Below, piece by piece: positions 1-9,476 of a stretch of DNA of 64,000 nucleotides. This DNA comes from CAYVVT01 sp964454335. GTDB lineage: Bacteria; Fidelibacterota; UBA8477; JABMPR01. The stretch spans positions 62,001-126,000 of the forward strand of contig CAYVVT010000003.1 in the NCBI GenBank assembly GCA_964454335.1, given 5' to 3'. Position 1 is the first letter of the stretch. The number at the start of each line of letters is the position of its first letter. The translations under genes were made by a program, and so were the position numbers. A model generated the notes under the pieces. That model made no database searches. It was not told the DNA's origin and saw only the letters and a program-made list of their open reading frames with translations.

Positions 1-505
1 CATAGGCTGTACCCGGTATCCGCCCAGTTTCGTCAATATGATCCGCCTGGTTAAAGGGATAGGGATTACTTACGACGATGCCGTCCACGGTGACGGTGGG
101 CGGAGTATAGCGGACGTATTGATGGATCTGAGTTCCCTGATCATCTTCAACCGGCATCACGGTGAAGATCTCATCGGAGAACCACTGGCCGCAGCCTGTC
201 ATCTTGATATGCCAAGGCTCCTGGTCTTCATCTTCCCAGTTCCGGCAGATTAGGTACCAGGCGTGGCTTGAGAAGGCAGGTCCATCGAAGTCATCGTAAT
301 CAAACGTTCCAAAACCATTATAGGGTATATAGCCGCTCTGGGCCCAACCCAGTCCACCTTCACCCATATCGCCCGTAGATGCCACTTTTGCTTGGTAGGA
401 ACCGTAGCGCAGCCATTTGATATCGGCACCCTGGAGCGTCAGACAGGCAAACAGAAGCACGAAAAGCACCCGGTAAGCTTTTCTGGAGGATATTAGCTTA
501 TTCAT
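1..505 (-). CDS. Secreted partner protein of TonB receptor (module A), partial
   Basis: This gene starts at an ATG (505) preceded by a GAGGAA ribosome site and runs off the left edge of the window, so only about 168 N-terminal residues are visible. They begin with a basic n-region and a hydrophobic signal peptide. The mature part is homologous to the protein at 54251-56656: both share a GDxGEG..GWA stretch, a TGCxQW motif, the IH(Q/R)Y segment, PPTV..DG and an ADHxD motif in the same order. It lies 30 bases behind the TonB-dependent receptor at 536-3643, so the pair is almost certainly co-transcribed. The function is unknown; by position it may replace SusD as a surface substrate-capture or exported protein (inference). 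The C-terminal part, which in the paralogue looks like a Por-type sorting domain, lies outside the window. Confidence 0.85.
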   Translation of the reverse strand, partial: MNKLISSRKAYRVLFVLLFACLTLQGADIKWLRYGSYQAKVASTGDMGEGGLGWAQSGYIPYNGFGTFDYDDFDGPAFSSHAWYLICRNWEDEDQEPWHIKMTGCGQWFSDEIFTVMPVEDDQGTQIHQYVRYTPPTVTVDGIVVSNPYPFNQADHIDETGRIPGTAY

Positions 506-535
506 GTTATTTCCTCGTATTCAGCAAAATCATTT

Positions 536-3500
536 TTAAAACTTGAACTGAAGACCGATCCACACGTGTCTGGGATTCATGAACCAGAAGGAATCCAGAT
601 CGGGCATGTTGATGTATTCACGCTTTCCGTTCTCATCATATTCCCAGGTACCATCATCAGTCCAATTACCAGGCCTGAAGTCACCAGGTTTGTCGTAACG
701 CTTGTCGTTGACATCATATTCCTCCGGATCAGGTCCATAACCACCGGCAGCCTGATAGATCTCCTCCTGGTACATCTCCAGGTTCAGCGATCTGAGATAC
801 CGTTCTCGGTCACTTCCGGAACCATCACTTGAGAAAGAGTCCATATTCAGTCGTCTTAAATTGAAAACATTGACCACATCGGCAAAGAAGGTCATACTGG
901 TGTTGCCCACATCGATGATCCGACTGATCCTCATATCGCAACCCCAGTAATCCTTGGTCTGCAGGTTCTGCTCAACACCGTAGATGTCCAATGGATTCCA
1001 GGTGATCCAGTCGCCGGCTTCCCAGCTCACCAACCAACTCATGCTCCAATCCGCCAATGGCTTGAATCCAGCGATCTCTGGACCGAATCCTATCGGGGTC
1101 ATGAATTCTAAGTTTGCCCTGGCATAGGGCTGGGCTATGGGCCGCTCCAGATTGGGATCCACCATGCGATCCTGGTCCTGAGGGTTCTGATAGTATTCAG
1201 AAAAGCCGAATAATCCCTCTGTTTCAACCATGTAGTTATAATTGAGCCAGGCATTGAACCAGCGTCCAAAACGCTTCTCCAGCGTAAATTCAAAACCACG
1301 TGTGTCAGCGTAATGGTTATTGTTGAAGGTGGTATATTCCACCACTCTATCGATACCGATATACTCTACCTCACCTGACTGTTTGGAAACATCCTTATAG
1401 TAGCCCACCAGACTCAGCAGGAACATATCTTTTAACGTGGTCTCGAAACCTAACTCGTACTGAACGTTACGTGGTGGATCAATATATGGATCTGCCAGGT
1501 AGGTCACTCCCTGCCCGGATTCCAGTGTTCCGATGCGGTACATGTTCCTGGAAAGGGGCATGGAGTAAAAGTGGCCATAATTGAAATAGATCTTTGCGGA
1601 TTCGCTGATAGGGTGGGACATACCAAAACGCGGGCTGACACGGATCTTACCCTTTTCAGCGGGAGCGCGTGGTGCTTCCTCAATAAAGGAATCGCGGTAC
1701 TCCTTCTTGAACCAGTCATCATAGGTTTCCAGATCGTACCATTCAGTATTGGGATTGCTGTAATCGAGTCGCACACCGAGATTGGCGATCATGCCCTCGA
1801 ATTCAAGGCGATCGGTGACATAAGCACCTATCCGTAGGGGACTGTGATCGGATCGGCGTTGATTGCCCGCCAGCCCTGCTGTCTGGGCACCGTATTCCGT
1901 TCTCATCAGGGTTTTAAGATGATCAACGTTGACCATCACGCCCGTTTTGATCTGGTGATGCTTGTTAACCTGGGAGGTAAGATCAACCTTGGCATTGATC
2001 GTTGTAACCTTGGACGAGTCCTCGATACCCATGGCTACTGTGGAATACATCATACCGTCACCCAGGGTCATCACATTGTCCCCCGGCCGCAATACATTCC
2101 AGGGTCGCTCGTCTACCCATTCCTGACCAAACTGGATCACGCCAGAAGTGTCTCTGCTGGGCATCATCGCGTGTGAAGCAGTATTCTCAATGTGCAGTCG
2201 GGAAACTTTGACAGAGTAATAGGTGCTGGGACTCAGGACATGATCGAAGGTCAGACCGAGCATCTGGCGTTCAACGTCGAAGGGAATATTACGCCAACCT
2301 TCGAGAGCTCCTGCAATTTTATCACCATCGCCGAAATAATCGTCATCAACCGGTTCTTCACCCTCAGATTCCATGAGGAGTGAGTTGAGTTTGTTGAACA
2401 TCATGTCCACGTTGAGTTTCATCGAATTTGAGATGTGCGAGGTGAGTTTCAGTTGGGTATTCTGAGATTCAAAAGCATCTCGTGCGAGGCTGGGAGTGGC
2501 ATACAATTCATACTCTTTGCGCGTGGAGGCAAAGAAACTCATATCGCCCAGCAGCTTACCCACAAGAGGGATAGGACCGCTCAAACTCAGTTCACCTTGC
2601 CAATCCGGCTTATGGGCGTACTGAATCTCCCTCTGGCCCAGTTCACCTGAGCCTTCCAGGGCATGTTCCCAGAGGAACATGTTATAACACTCTTCTGGTG
2701 TTTTATCGTTGGTCGGGTCTTCGTCATTTCCCAGATTAAAAGAGATGCGATCCCAGCCAACAAAGGACTGGTTCTGTTCGATCTGTTCAGAGTCCCAATT
2801 CCCCCTTGCGGTCCCATCGAAGGCGACATCCGGATCCAGGTATGGCCTGGTCCAGTAGTTGTTGTGACCGATCAGGGAAGGTCCCTCGTGTTTCTGGTGC
2901 GCAGGGGTCATGCGCAAATCAAATGTACCATGATATTCCTGGGTGGAACCTTCTTTGGTAACCACGCTTATCAGACCTGAACGCACATTGCCGTATTCGG
3001 CGCTGAATCCCCCTTTGATCACACTCACTTCCTCAACGGAACTCAGATTAATTGACATCACAGGCTGATTAGAGCGATTGTCCACCAGATCGAGACCATC
3101 CAGTAAGAAACTGGTCTGACTCCGGCCGCCGCCACGAACGGACATGTCCTGCACGCCCGCAGTGAGATTCAGGAAGTCAGTCACCGTAGACACTGTGGAG
3201 ACATCCAGCATGTCTTCAGCAGAAACACGCGTCTGACTGGAGGAGATATCCATCTTGATGACCTCGCGCATGGCTTCCACTACTACAACTTCACCTTCAA
3301 CTACAGAAGTGTTCAAATTGAAGTTCAAGCGCACATTTCTGTCGACCTCGACACGTACGTTTGTCTGGGCCATGATCTCGTATCCGATCATGGTTGCTCT
3401 TACTGTATAGGTCCCTGGAGCAACCCTGAGGATATAATAATCCCCCTCTTCATCGGTAGAGGCACCGAGATTTGTGCCATCAATGATCACGTTAACACCA

Positions 3501-3643
3501 TATAGAGGTTCCCCGGTGTCTGCGTTTGTAACTCTACCGGAAATCTTTCCGGTGGTCCCGGCCATCATCAAAACCGGTATTAAAAGTACGATCACACAGA
3601 AGAGCGCTGGTGGGAACGCCCCTCTACATCTACCCGTCCTCAT
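536..3643 (-). CDS. TonB-dependent receptor with carboxypeptidase-regulatory-like domain (module A)
   Basis: Outer-membrane active transporter, probably importing oligosaccharides into the periplasm with TonB energy. Visible in the 1035 residues: a signal peptide (about 1-30), a carboxypeptidase-regulatory-like beta-sandwich (about 33-115, GKISGRV...GEPLYGVNV pattern), a plug domain (about 120-230, with SVRGGG, FLLDGL and IKGGFSAEYG motifs) and a long barrel ending in the aromatic C-terminus FKF typical of outer-membrane proteins. The ATG start at 3643 is preceded by AGGGAGG seven bases upstream. It is a close paralogue of the receptor at 51232-54240, sharing the plug motifs, the barrel pattern and the DRPGD/PGD..P...DYI-like end. 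The module A partner follows after 30 bases. The substrate cannot be read from the sequence; the neighbouring GH32/GH43 genes suggest fructan or arabinose-containing glycans. Confidence 0.92.
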   Translation of the reverse strand: MRTGRCRGAFPPALFCVIVLLIPVLMMAGTTGKISGRVTNADTGEPLYGVNVIIDGTNLGASTDEEGDYYILRVAPGTYTVRATMIGYEIMAQTNVRVEVDRNVRLNFNLNTSVVEGEVVVVEAMREVIKMDISSSQTRVSAEDMLDVSTVSTVTDFLNLTAGVQDMSVRGGGRSQTSFLLDGLDLVDNRSNQPVMSINLSSVEEVSVIKGGFSAEYGNVRSGLISVVTKEGSTQEYHGTFDLRMTPAHQKHEGPSLIGHNNYWTRPYLDPDVAFDGTARGNWDSEQIEQNQSFVGWDRISFNLGNDEDPTNDKTPEECYNMFLWEHALEGSGELGQREIQYAHKPDWQGELSLSGPIPLVGKLLGDMSFFASTRKEYELYATPSLARDAFESQNTQLKLTSHISNSMKLNVDMMFNKLNSLLMESEGEEPVDDDYFGDGDKIAGALEGWRNIPFDVERQMLGLTFDHVLSPSTYYSVKVSRLHIENTASHAMMPSRDTSGVIQFGQEWVDERPWNVLRPGDNVMTLGDGMMYSTVAMGIEDSSKVTTINAKVDLTSQVNKHHQIKTGVMVNVDHLKTLMRTEYGAQTAGLAGNQRRSDHSPLRIGAYVTDRLEFEGMIANLGVRLDYSNPNTEWYDLETYDDWFKKEYRDSFIEEAPRAPAEKGKIRVSPRFGMSHPISESAKIYFNYGHFYSMPLSRNMYRIGTLESGQGVTYLADPYIDPPRNVQYELGFETTLKDMFLLSLVGYYKDVSKQSGEVEYIGIDRVVEYTTFNNNHYADTRGFEFTLEKRFGRWFNAWLNYNYMVETEGLFGFSEYYQNPQDQDRMVDPNLERPIAQPYARANLEFMTPIGFGPEIAGFKPLADWSMSWLVSWEAGDWITWNPLDIYGVEQNLQTKDYWGCDMRISRIIDVGNTSMTFFADVVNVFNLRRLNMDSFSSDGSGSDRERYLRSLNLEMYQEEIYQAAGGYGPDPEEYDVNDKRYDKPGDFRPGNWTDDGTWEYDENGKREYINMPDLDSFWFMNPRHVWIGLQFKF

Positions 3644-3959
3644 ACTGCATCCTCCCTAACCATAAGTAATGATTTGAAGATAAATTGGACATCCTGACTA
3701 ATGTCGTATGTATAGCATTGAAGGCTTAATATACCAGTGGGACGATCAACAGTCTATGATAATTTCATACTGTAAGAAACAAACTAACCCTCACCCTGTT
3801 AATGTCTATACTCAGTAATTCACTTATTGCTGAAACTCAGTCTTAATTGGATTGGGTCAGACATCATCACCATCCAACTAGGATACGGCGATATAAGTCA
3901 TATGTTTTCATTGTCCTGTAGGATATCTACAGCTGTTTGTACTCCCTGTATAACTCTTC
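3644..3959. other. Intergenic region upstream of TonB receptor A
   Basis: This 316-base AT-rich gap separates the CBM9-like gene from the TonB receptor on the minus strand. It contains no convincing open reading frame. It is large enough to hold a separate promoter for the receptor module, but no clear -35/-10 pair was found. The only notable structure is the inverted repeat at 3916-3932. Confidence 0.5.
3916..3932. promoter_or_regulatory. Interrupted palindrome, possible operator
   Basis: CTGTAG and CTACAG form perfect 6-base inverted arms separated by GATAT. The site lies in the gap upstream of TonB receptor A and just downstream of the CBM9-like gene. No T-tract follows, so it does not look like a terminator. 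A role as a regulator binding site is only a guess. Confidence 0.25.
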
Positions 3960-4652
3960 CTAGGATTCAATTCGGAAAAACTGTCTACGATTTGACCCTT
4001 CCGAGTATGGATAGAAAGAGATCAATTCTTCAGGAAGATTCTTATTCGCGAAGGCGAGTCGATACCAGAGGGCATCATCCTCTTGACTGATGACCTCGCT
4101 GAATGGTATGGCGAATTCGATGATCCAGATCCCATCTGTCACAGTTGAAGCAAACTCACAACTGGTAATCTCCTTACCCCAATACCTGGGATATTTGGGA
4201 CAGTCACAGTAGAGCATGCCGGAGAGATCACCCGACGAGTCAGCCGGTTCAAACACCACCCTGAATTTGTAATAGGTACCATTAATATTAGGTCTCAGTT
4301 TCAAACTGAATAAAAGAGATCCATCATTAAGGGTTTCTGGAGAAGGGGTACTCTCAGGAAGGGTGTAGCTTGCCGCCAGATACAGTTTCAGGTCATCCCG
4401 CAGGAACTGGAATGCGGGTACTGAGCTGGTCAGCGCTCCATCACCGTCCCAGAGGTAGAATTCCTTTACATCCAGAGCCCAGCTTGATTCTGACAATTCT
4501 CCATCAATGACCATGATCTCCTGTGTGTGCTCAAGCTCCACGTATTTCCATAAGACGGTTAATATGTAAAGTCGTGAACCGACAAACAGGATGACGGCAG
4601 TGAGTATCAATCCCGACAATGAGATCAGGATCCATTTGAATACCTTTTTCAT
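3960..4652 (-). CDS. Membrane-anchored CBM9-like carbohydrate-binding protein
   Basis: A 230-residue protein with one N-terminal transmembrane segment or uncleaved signal anchor (about residues 7-28), followed by a beta-sandwich of the CBM9/DOMON-like type. The family signature is the opening IDGELSESSWA, then a short FLRDDLKLYLAASY strand, and a final WIIEFAIPFSEV strand; these match the 'carbohydrate-binding family 9-like' pattern found in xylanases and in free-standing FCB proteins. No catalytic domain is present. It follows the alpha/beta-hydrolase-like gene by 28 bases and precedes the TonB receptor by 316 bases. It probably binds sugars on the periplasmic or outer surface. The start ATG has a GGGG purine run upstream. 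Confidence 0.75.
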   Translation of the reverse strand: MKKVFKWILISLSGLILTAVILFVGSRLYILTVLWKYVELEHTQEIMVIDGELSESSWALDVKEFYLWDGDGALTSSVPAFQFLRDDLKLYLAASYTLPESTPSPETLNDGSLLFSLKLRPNINGTYYKFRVVFEPADSSGDLSGMLYCDCPKYPRYWGKEITSCEFASTVTDGIWIIEFAIPFSEVISQEDDALWYRLAFANKNLPEELISFYPYSEGSNRRQFFRIES

Positions 4653-4680
4653 GAGATCCCCCTGTGTCCACCTTCATTTT

Positions 4681-5592
4681 TTACGGGTGCAATTCTTCCT
4701 GCCTCTCGGGATCAGGAAGACGATTTCCGGCTGCGGCACCATCGATCCAGGTAAATGATCCGGAGTTTTCATCACCACTGTACCTGAAGTGGTAATCAAT
4801 TTCCAGAGTATCTGCAGGTAATCCCACATTTCTACCGGTACCAATAACTGACCAAAATGCTCCCGCACTTATACCTTCGTTATAGGAGTACAGATCTGGA
4901 TTGCTCAGTGAATTGACATACCAATAGTAGATCTCGTCGTGGGCAGGGAACATATCCACGTTCAGAGCACTTGGATAAGGCGGTTTCTTGTGCTCATCCC
5001 AGTGCATGGCACCACCGCCACGAAGGTTTTCCACCAACCGCGGCGCTCCTTCCCCACCACTTTGCATGAAACTTCCGATGAGTTTGTGATAATCGTAGCA
5101 GGGAGCATCCATGAGCGTCACCCTGGTCGCCTCGTATTCCAGATCATTGGAGTTGATGAACACAGCGAGTTCAAGAGCTGGCGTTCCACCGGTGCTGAAT
5201 CCGCAGGCCTGAACATCCTGAGAGTAGCCAGGTGCCAGGGCCTTCAGGGTATCCACGATCAGTTCGGAGCAAAAACGATAGCTGAGCTCTTGTCGTCCCA
5301 GATCATGCTGGTAATACTCGAAGCTGATAACGTTGGCCAGATCGAACCATGCATCACCCTGAGTTTCCTCACTCTCCCAGGCTTCGGTGGGATCCCAGCT
5401 GTCCACACAGTTCCCGCCCCCGAAGAAAACGATGGTGGGCTTTTGCGGATCAAAAGGGCCGCTCTCGAACCTGATCCGGCTTTTGTTGGAATCATAGGGC
5501 TTGTCGACAAATACCTCGGGGAAGAGTTCGTTGCTGGCGCAACGAAATAGCATGAAACACAGCAGGCTGATTATTAGCATGGGATATCGCAT
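4681..5592 (-). CDS. Alpha/beta-hydrolase-like exported protein
   Basis: About 303 residues. The ATG at 5592 is preferred because GGAAG sits nine bases upstream; the TTG at 5607 lies inside that ribosome site. An N-terminal hydrophobic segment ends in LFRC, an unusual lipobox because arginine precedes the cysteine. The body has a PTIVFFGGGN strand-loop near residue 52 and a GFSTG nucleophile elbow with Ser133, as in esterases and peptidases of the alpha/beta-hydrolase fold. Asp162 (MDAPCYD) and a late histidine (IDYHF) could complete a triad. No closer family was recognised. It sits 29 bases behind the GH32 gene in the GH43-GH32 cluster, where an esterase that removes acyl groups from glycans would fit (inference). 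Confidence 0.7.
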   Translation of the reverse strand: MRYPMLIISLLCFMLFRCASNELFPEVFVDKPYDSNKSRIRFESGPFDPQKPTIVFFGGGNCVDSWDPTEAWESEETQGDAWFDLANVISFEYYQHDLGRQELSYRFCSELIVDTLKALAPGYSQDVQACGFSTGGTPALELAVFINSNDLEYEATRVTLMDAPCYDYHKLIGSFMQSGGEGAPRLVENLRGGGAMHWDEHKKPPYPSALNVDMFPAHDEIYYWYVNSLSNPDLYSYNEGISAGAFWSVIGTGRNVGLPADTLEIDYHFRYSGDENSGSFTWIDGAAAGNRLPDPERQEELHP

Positions 5593-5621
5593 AGTGTTGA
5601 CTTCCAATCTCTAGATTCATC

Positions 5622-7778
5622 TTACCAGATAGAGTTCATCTCACGGATGACAAGGGATCTCACCCTGGGGTTGCCGCCTTCTGCATTCAGACTTAGATCC
5701 CGGTCATAATGATCATATGGGATCGCCGCAACAGGCAGGAAGCGTTCTCCTTGATTTGCGAATATCTCCAGGTAAGTCCGGTCGATAAGGATCCTCAACT
5801 GGATGCGACCGTCCCGGGCTTTCAATGGAGCCCTGGCTTCCTCATTAGCGTAGAGGACCTCGCTGGCAATGTCGTATACCATCTCGCGGTCACGGATCTT
5901 CAGAGTGACGGATTCAGCACCACCGAGTTCCACGTCAAGCTTTAGATCGTACTCACCTGCATCGTAGTTGCTGAGCAGATCATCTGCTGCCATCAAAGTG
6001 AGGTCGTCGTAACGTTTCTCGGATCGGTACAGGGTCTCGATCTCTTGAATTGGCCATGGCAGCAGACGGACACCTTCTTCCGTCGTCTGCAATCGCAGGG
6101 TTACAGGAAAGGACATGGACTGATTGAAAGGCATCCCCGGGGTTTCGGTCTGAGCCCAGCCGATCTGGATGCGGCGGCTATCCTCTTCCGGGATATCGTT
6201 GAAGGTCTGGGAGGCATACCAGGCATCGCCGTAATGGTACCGGATCTCGTCACCATCCGGTGTGAAGGTCCTACCGTCGAATTCACCGATGAAGTAGTGA
6301 CCTGAGGCACCGTAAAGCACCCATTTCATGTTTGTCTCATCACCATCTACTGGCAGTTCAAACAATTCAGGGCACTCGTGAAAGCTCTTAAGGCGGCTGG
6401 TCTCCTCCCAGTTCTTCAGATCCTGGGAGATGAAGAAGGCCATTTCGTCTTCTTCGATGAAGAGGACCATCACCCAGTGTCCGCCCGGTTCATACCAGGT
6501 GACCTTGGGATCCCGGTTTCCGCCACGGATATGACCGATGATGGGGTTGCCCTCGAACTTCGTGAAGGTTCGACCCCGGTCAGTGCTGTAAGCGATGGCC
6601 TGGGTAAAAGGTGATTCCACGGACCATGCGCTGGTCTCGCCTGCGTATGTAAAAAAGCAAATGAGTGGAGCCTCTTCCCCATTCTTGAAACCAGAGGTGT
6701 TCTCATAATCGATGACGGCCGTTCCTGAAAAGATGGTGCCCATCTGATCCGGATGAATGGCGTCACTCAGATTTTCCCAGTGCAGCATGTCCCTGCTGAC
6801 AGCATGCCCCCAGGTCATATTGCCCCAGTGCCAGCCATAGGGATTGTGCTGATAGAAGAGATGATATTCTCCTTCGTAATAGACCATACCATTGGGATCA
6901 TTATTCCAGCCTCTGGGTGGAGAATAGTGGAACTGTGGTCGTAGTTTCTCCATGTAAAATGTCTCATGGTTCCTGGGCTCATCGCCAGTTGTCACCAGGT
7001 CCAGTGTATTCTTCAGGTCACCATAGATCTGCGTACAGGTGAGTACAAGCTCATTTCCTTTGAATTCACGCACATCCAGATATGCCCAGAAGTCCGGCTC
7101 CCCACAAGTATATTGCAGGTCGAATTCGTATATCTTTTCTCCGCCAAAAGACACGCTAACCAATCGTTCCTTGCCATGTTCATGAACAGGAAAATGCAAA
7201 TAGCTGTGTTCAACTGGCAAGACCCTGGAATAGTTCTCCAGGTCCACACCCAAACTCTCGTCGCTCTGAATGATGTGATCCACATTGATATGTCCCCAAT
7301 CACCAGTAGCTGCGTCTAGGATCTCGAGGTAGGCTGTCATGCCCTGGTTAACGGAGATGTCCCAGCTATCCCATCGCAGGGTCTCACTTCCGTGGGGAGG
7401 TCCAGTGGCCGTCCTTATGATCTCCCACTCACCATCATCCCATCTCAGCCAGAGTCGCATGACGGTCTCCTTCTCGTATGGACCGCCGGCGATGAGAAAA
7501 TTCAGGAAATCCCGTTCCAGGGTGAATTTTGGTGAGAGGAGCCGACCAGTAGTCTCATCCCCACCCAAATAAGAATTTACCAAACCCTTACCCAGGAAAC
7601 CGGAAACCTTCTGTTGATCCGGCAATGTCCCCGTTGCCGGTCTACTGCCGAAGGCTTCACCCTCCACAATCCAATTGCCATAACCATCGCCTTCAAAGTC
7701 GGCGATGAGGATATCCTCTCTGCTGCCGCATCCGATGATGAGACATACAAATACGATTGTGAAGATTGATACTCGCAT
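5622..7778 (-). CDS. GH32 fructan hydrolase (levanase/inulinase-like), lipoprotein
   Basis: Hydrolyses beta-fructofuranosyl links in levan, inulin or related fructans. The 718-residue protein starts with a lipoprotein signal (lipobox IIGC), then an N-terminal beta-sandwich region with an ADFEG...W opening (about 25-275) as seen in multidomain levanases. The GH32 five-bladed propeller follows: WNNDPNG with nucleophile Asp294, RDP at 422-424 for transition-state binding, and the EC motif with acid/base Glu468. A C-terminal beta-sandwich closes the protein. All three key residues are present, so it should be active. The start ATG has GAGGGA upstream. The GH43-like gene ends seven bases upstream and an alpha/beta-hydrolase-like gene lies 29 bases downstream. 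Exo or endo action and linkage preference cannot be told from the motifs. Confidence 0.93.
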   Translation of the reverse strand: MRVSIFTIVFVCLIIGCGSREDILIADFEGDGYGNWIVEGEAFGSRPATGTLPDQQKVSGFLGKGLVNSYLGGDETTGRLLSPKFTLERDFLNFLIAGGPYEKETVMRLWLRWDDGEWEIIRTATGPPHGSETLRWDSWDISVNQGMTAYLEILDAATGDWGHINVDHIIQSDESLGVDLENYSRVLPVEHSYLHFPVHEHGKERLVSVSFGGEKIYEFDLQYTCGEPDFWAYLDVREFKGNELVLTCTQIYGDLKNTLDLVTTGDEPRNHETFYMEKLRPQFHYSPPRGWNNDPNGMVYYEGEYHLFYQHNPYGWHWGNMTWGHAVSRDMLHWENLSDAIHPDQMGTIFSGTAVIDYENTSGFKNGEEAPLICFFTYAGETSAWSVESPFTQAIAYSTDRGRTFTKFEGNPIIGHIRGGNRDPKVTWYEPGGHWVMVLFIEEDEMAFFISQDLKNWEETSRLKSFHECPELFELPVDGDETNMKWVLYGASGHYFIGEFDGRTFTPDGDEIRYHYGDAWYASQTFNDIPEEDSRRIQIGWAQTETPGMPFNQSMSFPVTLRLQTTEEGVRLLPWPIQEIETLYRSEKRYDDLTLMAADDLLSNYDAGEYDLKLDVELGGAESVTLKIRDREMVYDIASEVLYANEEARAPLKARDGRIQLRILIDRTYLEIFANQGERFLPVAAIPYDHYDRDLSLNAEGGNPRVRSLVIREMNSIW

Positions 7779-7785
7779 ATTTCCC

Positions 7786-9243
7786 TCACTCCTTGACGAT
7801 CAATCTGACACGGTCAAAGGCCACCATGGATTCCGCTTCGCCAGTGTTGATCAATTCAATTGTTAAAAGTTCTCCAATCGATTCAGGATGTCTATCCACT
7901 CTTACCTTTAGTTGCAGTGGCTGCCAGATGGTTGGCCAGCCACCCACCCAGTAGAGACGGCGTATGCCCATGAGGTCCTTCCCGCTTTCAGGTTTCCGGT
8001 AATCATAACCCATGTAGAATTGGTCATTTTCTTCCCAGATGTGGGGATGACCGGGTACCCGTTGATCAGCTTCGACTCCGAGAACCATCGTATTACCGTA
8101 ACATTCACGCCGGGGATCGAATTCCATCATATCCAGCCCATGCTTGTCGTAAAAAGGCCCCGTGGGACTTGATCCACGGCCACAGCGTATGGTGTAGTCC
8201 AATCCCAGGTGTCCATAAGAACCGAAGTAGTACCAGTACGCCCCATGTTTATAGAGCGCTGCTCCTTCCATCCAGCAGGTCGACCATTCGTCCCCACACC
8301 AACCCTCATCCGTTTCCGGCCATGCGGCTACGGGATGATGCATCGTGGGTAGATGAGTGAAGATCTCAGGATTATCCTGAGGTGGAATTAGAGTACCTGT
8401 AGCAGGATCGATCTCGGTGACGTAGCAGGTGCCACCACCCCAGGACAACCAGAGTCGATCCTCATCCTCATCATAGAACAGGTGGGGATCCTCTACCCAG
8501 GGGAATTCAGTTCCCGAGTGAGAGATTAGTGTAATGGGTTTCGACCAGGCATAATCCTGCCCCTTCATTGGGAGAGCCTTCGACATCGTGATAGAGGAGT
8601 AGAAATTCCCAGGTTGATCCCGATAAAGTGTGCCATAGACATAGCGATGCTCCCCCGCAATAACATTGCCTACAGCCCAACCCAGGCGCTCGATGTCTTC
8701 ATAGCCGCTGTTCTCAAGAATATGCCATTCATCGAGAAGGGGATCATTGCTGATATGCTGGATCATGTGCTTATCAGAGAACTGATGCCGGTAATCACCG
8801 TCGATCCAGATATTGGCACCATCATCGTTAGGTGTATCGCTGGCGGCCCCCTTAAGCTGTGGAGGATTTACAGGAAGGCTTGCCTTGCCAAGCACAGTAC
8901 TCCCAGCCAGCATTCTGACTTCAGCCATCGTTTCCGCCGTGTTGCCCATACCGTTGATCCCTCGAACCCACACCGAGAGGCTAATGGTCTCACTGCTTGC
9001 GATCCTATGGCTGGTACGCTGCGAGATGCCCATGTCTGATCCCAGCTGGTACGCATATGCATCACCTTCTGGTGCTGCCTGCAGCGTGCTGCTGCCCACC
9101 TTGAGATCTTGCCAGTCCGTCAAGCCAGATTCAAATCCAGGATTCTGTAGCGGGATCAGCTGCGCACCGGCATTCGTCAGTTGTAGCATGATCAGCATGC
9201 AGCAAATGCTCCACTTCCTCCGCCTGTCAGCACCGGCGATCAA
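7786..9243 (-). CDS. GH43-like five-bladed propeller glycosidase, secreted
   Basis: Probable arabinanase/xylosidase-type enzyme of the GH43/GH62-like propeller fold. The TTG start at 9243 is chosen because GGGAG lies seven bases upstream and because it supplies the RRRK n-region of the signal peptide (cleavage near AGAQ); the internal ATG at 9198 would lose it. Residues about 29-125 form a CBM-like beta-sandwich opening with NPGFESG. The propeller region shows VEDPHLFYD (Asp252, possible pKa modulator), WMEGA (Glu326, typical general acid) and a late GHPHIWEE segment. The catalytic base is not certain. It is the first gene of a minus-strand cluster with GH32, seven bases apart, and is divergent from a CotH gene across 233 bases. 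Assignment to GH43 rests on motifs only. Confidence 0.75.
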   Translation of the reverse strand: MIAGADRRRKWSICCMLIMLQLTNAGAQLIPLQNPGFESGLTDWQDLKVGSSTLQAAPEGDAYAYQLGSDMGISQRTSHRIASSETISLSVWVRGINGMGNTAETMAEVRMLAGSTVLGKASLPVNPPQLKGAASDTPNDDGANIWIDGDYRHQFSDKHMIQHISNDPLLDEWHILENSGYEDIERLGWAVGNVIAGEHRYVYGTLYRDQPGNFYSSITMSKALPMKGQDYAWSKPITLISHSGTEFPWVEDPHLFYDEDEDRLWLSWGGGTCYVTEIDPATGTLIPPQDNPEIFTHLPTMHHPVAAWPETDEGWCGDEWSTCWMEGAALYKHGAYWYYFGSYGHLGLDYTIRCGRGSSPTGPFYDKHGLDMMEFDPRRECYGNTMVLGVEADQRVPGHPHIWEENDQFYMGYDYRKPESGKDLMGIRRLYWVGGWPTIWQPLQLKVRVDRHPESIGELLTIELINTGEAESMVAFDRVRLIVKE

Positions 9244-9264
9244 AATCTTTCTCCCATTTATTGC

Positions 9265-9297
9265 GATAATGGATTATCATGCCCTCTATTGGATTAT
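9265..9297. promoter_or_regulatory. Inverted and direct repeats in divergent promoter region
   Basis: In the gap between the divergent GH43-like and CotH genes, GATAAT-GG-ATTATC forms a perfect inverted repeat (9265-9278). The octamer TGGATTAT also occurs twice, at 9270-9277 and 9290-9297, exactly 20 bases or about two helical turns apart. The site is close to the GH43 start. It could bind a regulator such as the ROK protein encoded at 49886, but no matching copy was found elsewhere in the window by eye. Confidence 0.35.
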
Positions 9298-9476
9298 TCG
9301 CTGAGACGGGGAGCTATACACATCCAGTTTGGCAAACATACTTTCACGATGTAATTATTGTAATCCTCTTAATTCTAAGGTTTATTCGCTCTGTTTTCCA
9401 GCGGATTCGGCAGAAGGACAAGGAATTAATTTCGCAACTTAACTAAATAGATACATCTTTGATCAAGATCCAATCC

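Noticed and set aside
3827..4090. Small plus-strand frame of 87 codons in the gap before TonB receptor A
   Set aside because: It overlaps the end of the CBM9-like gene, lacks a ribosome site and has no motif.
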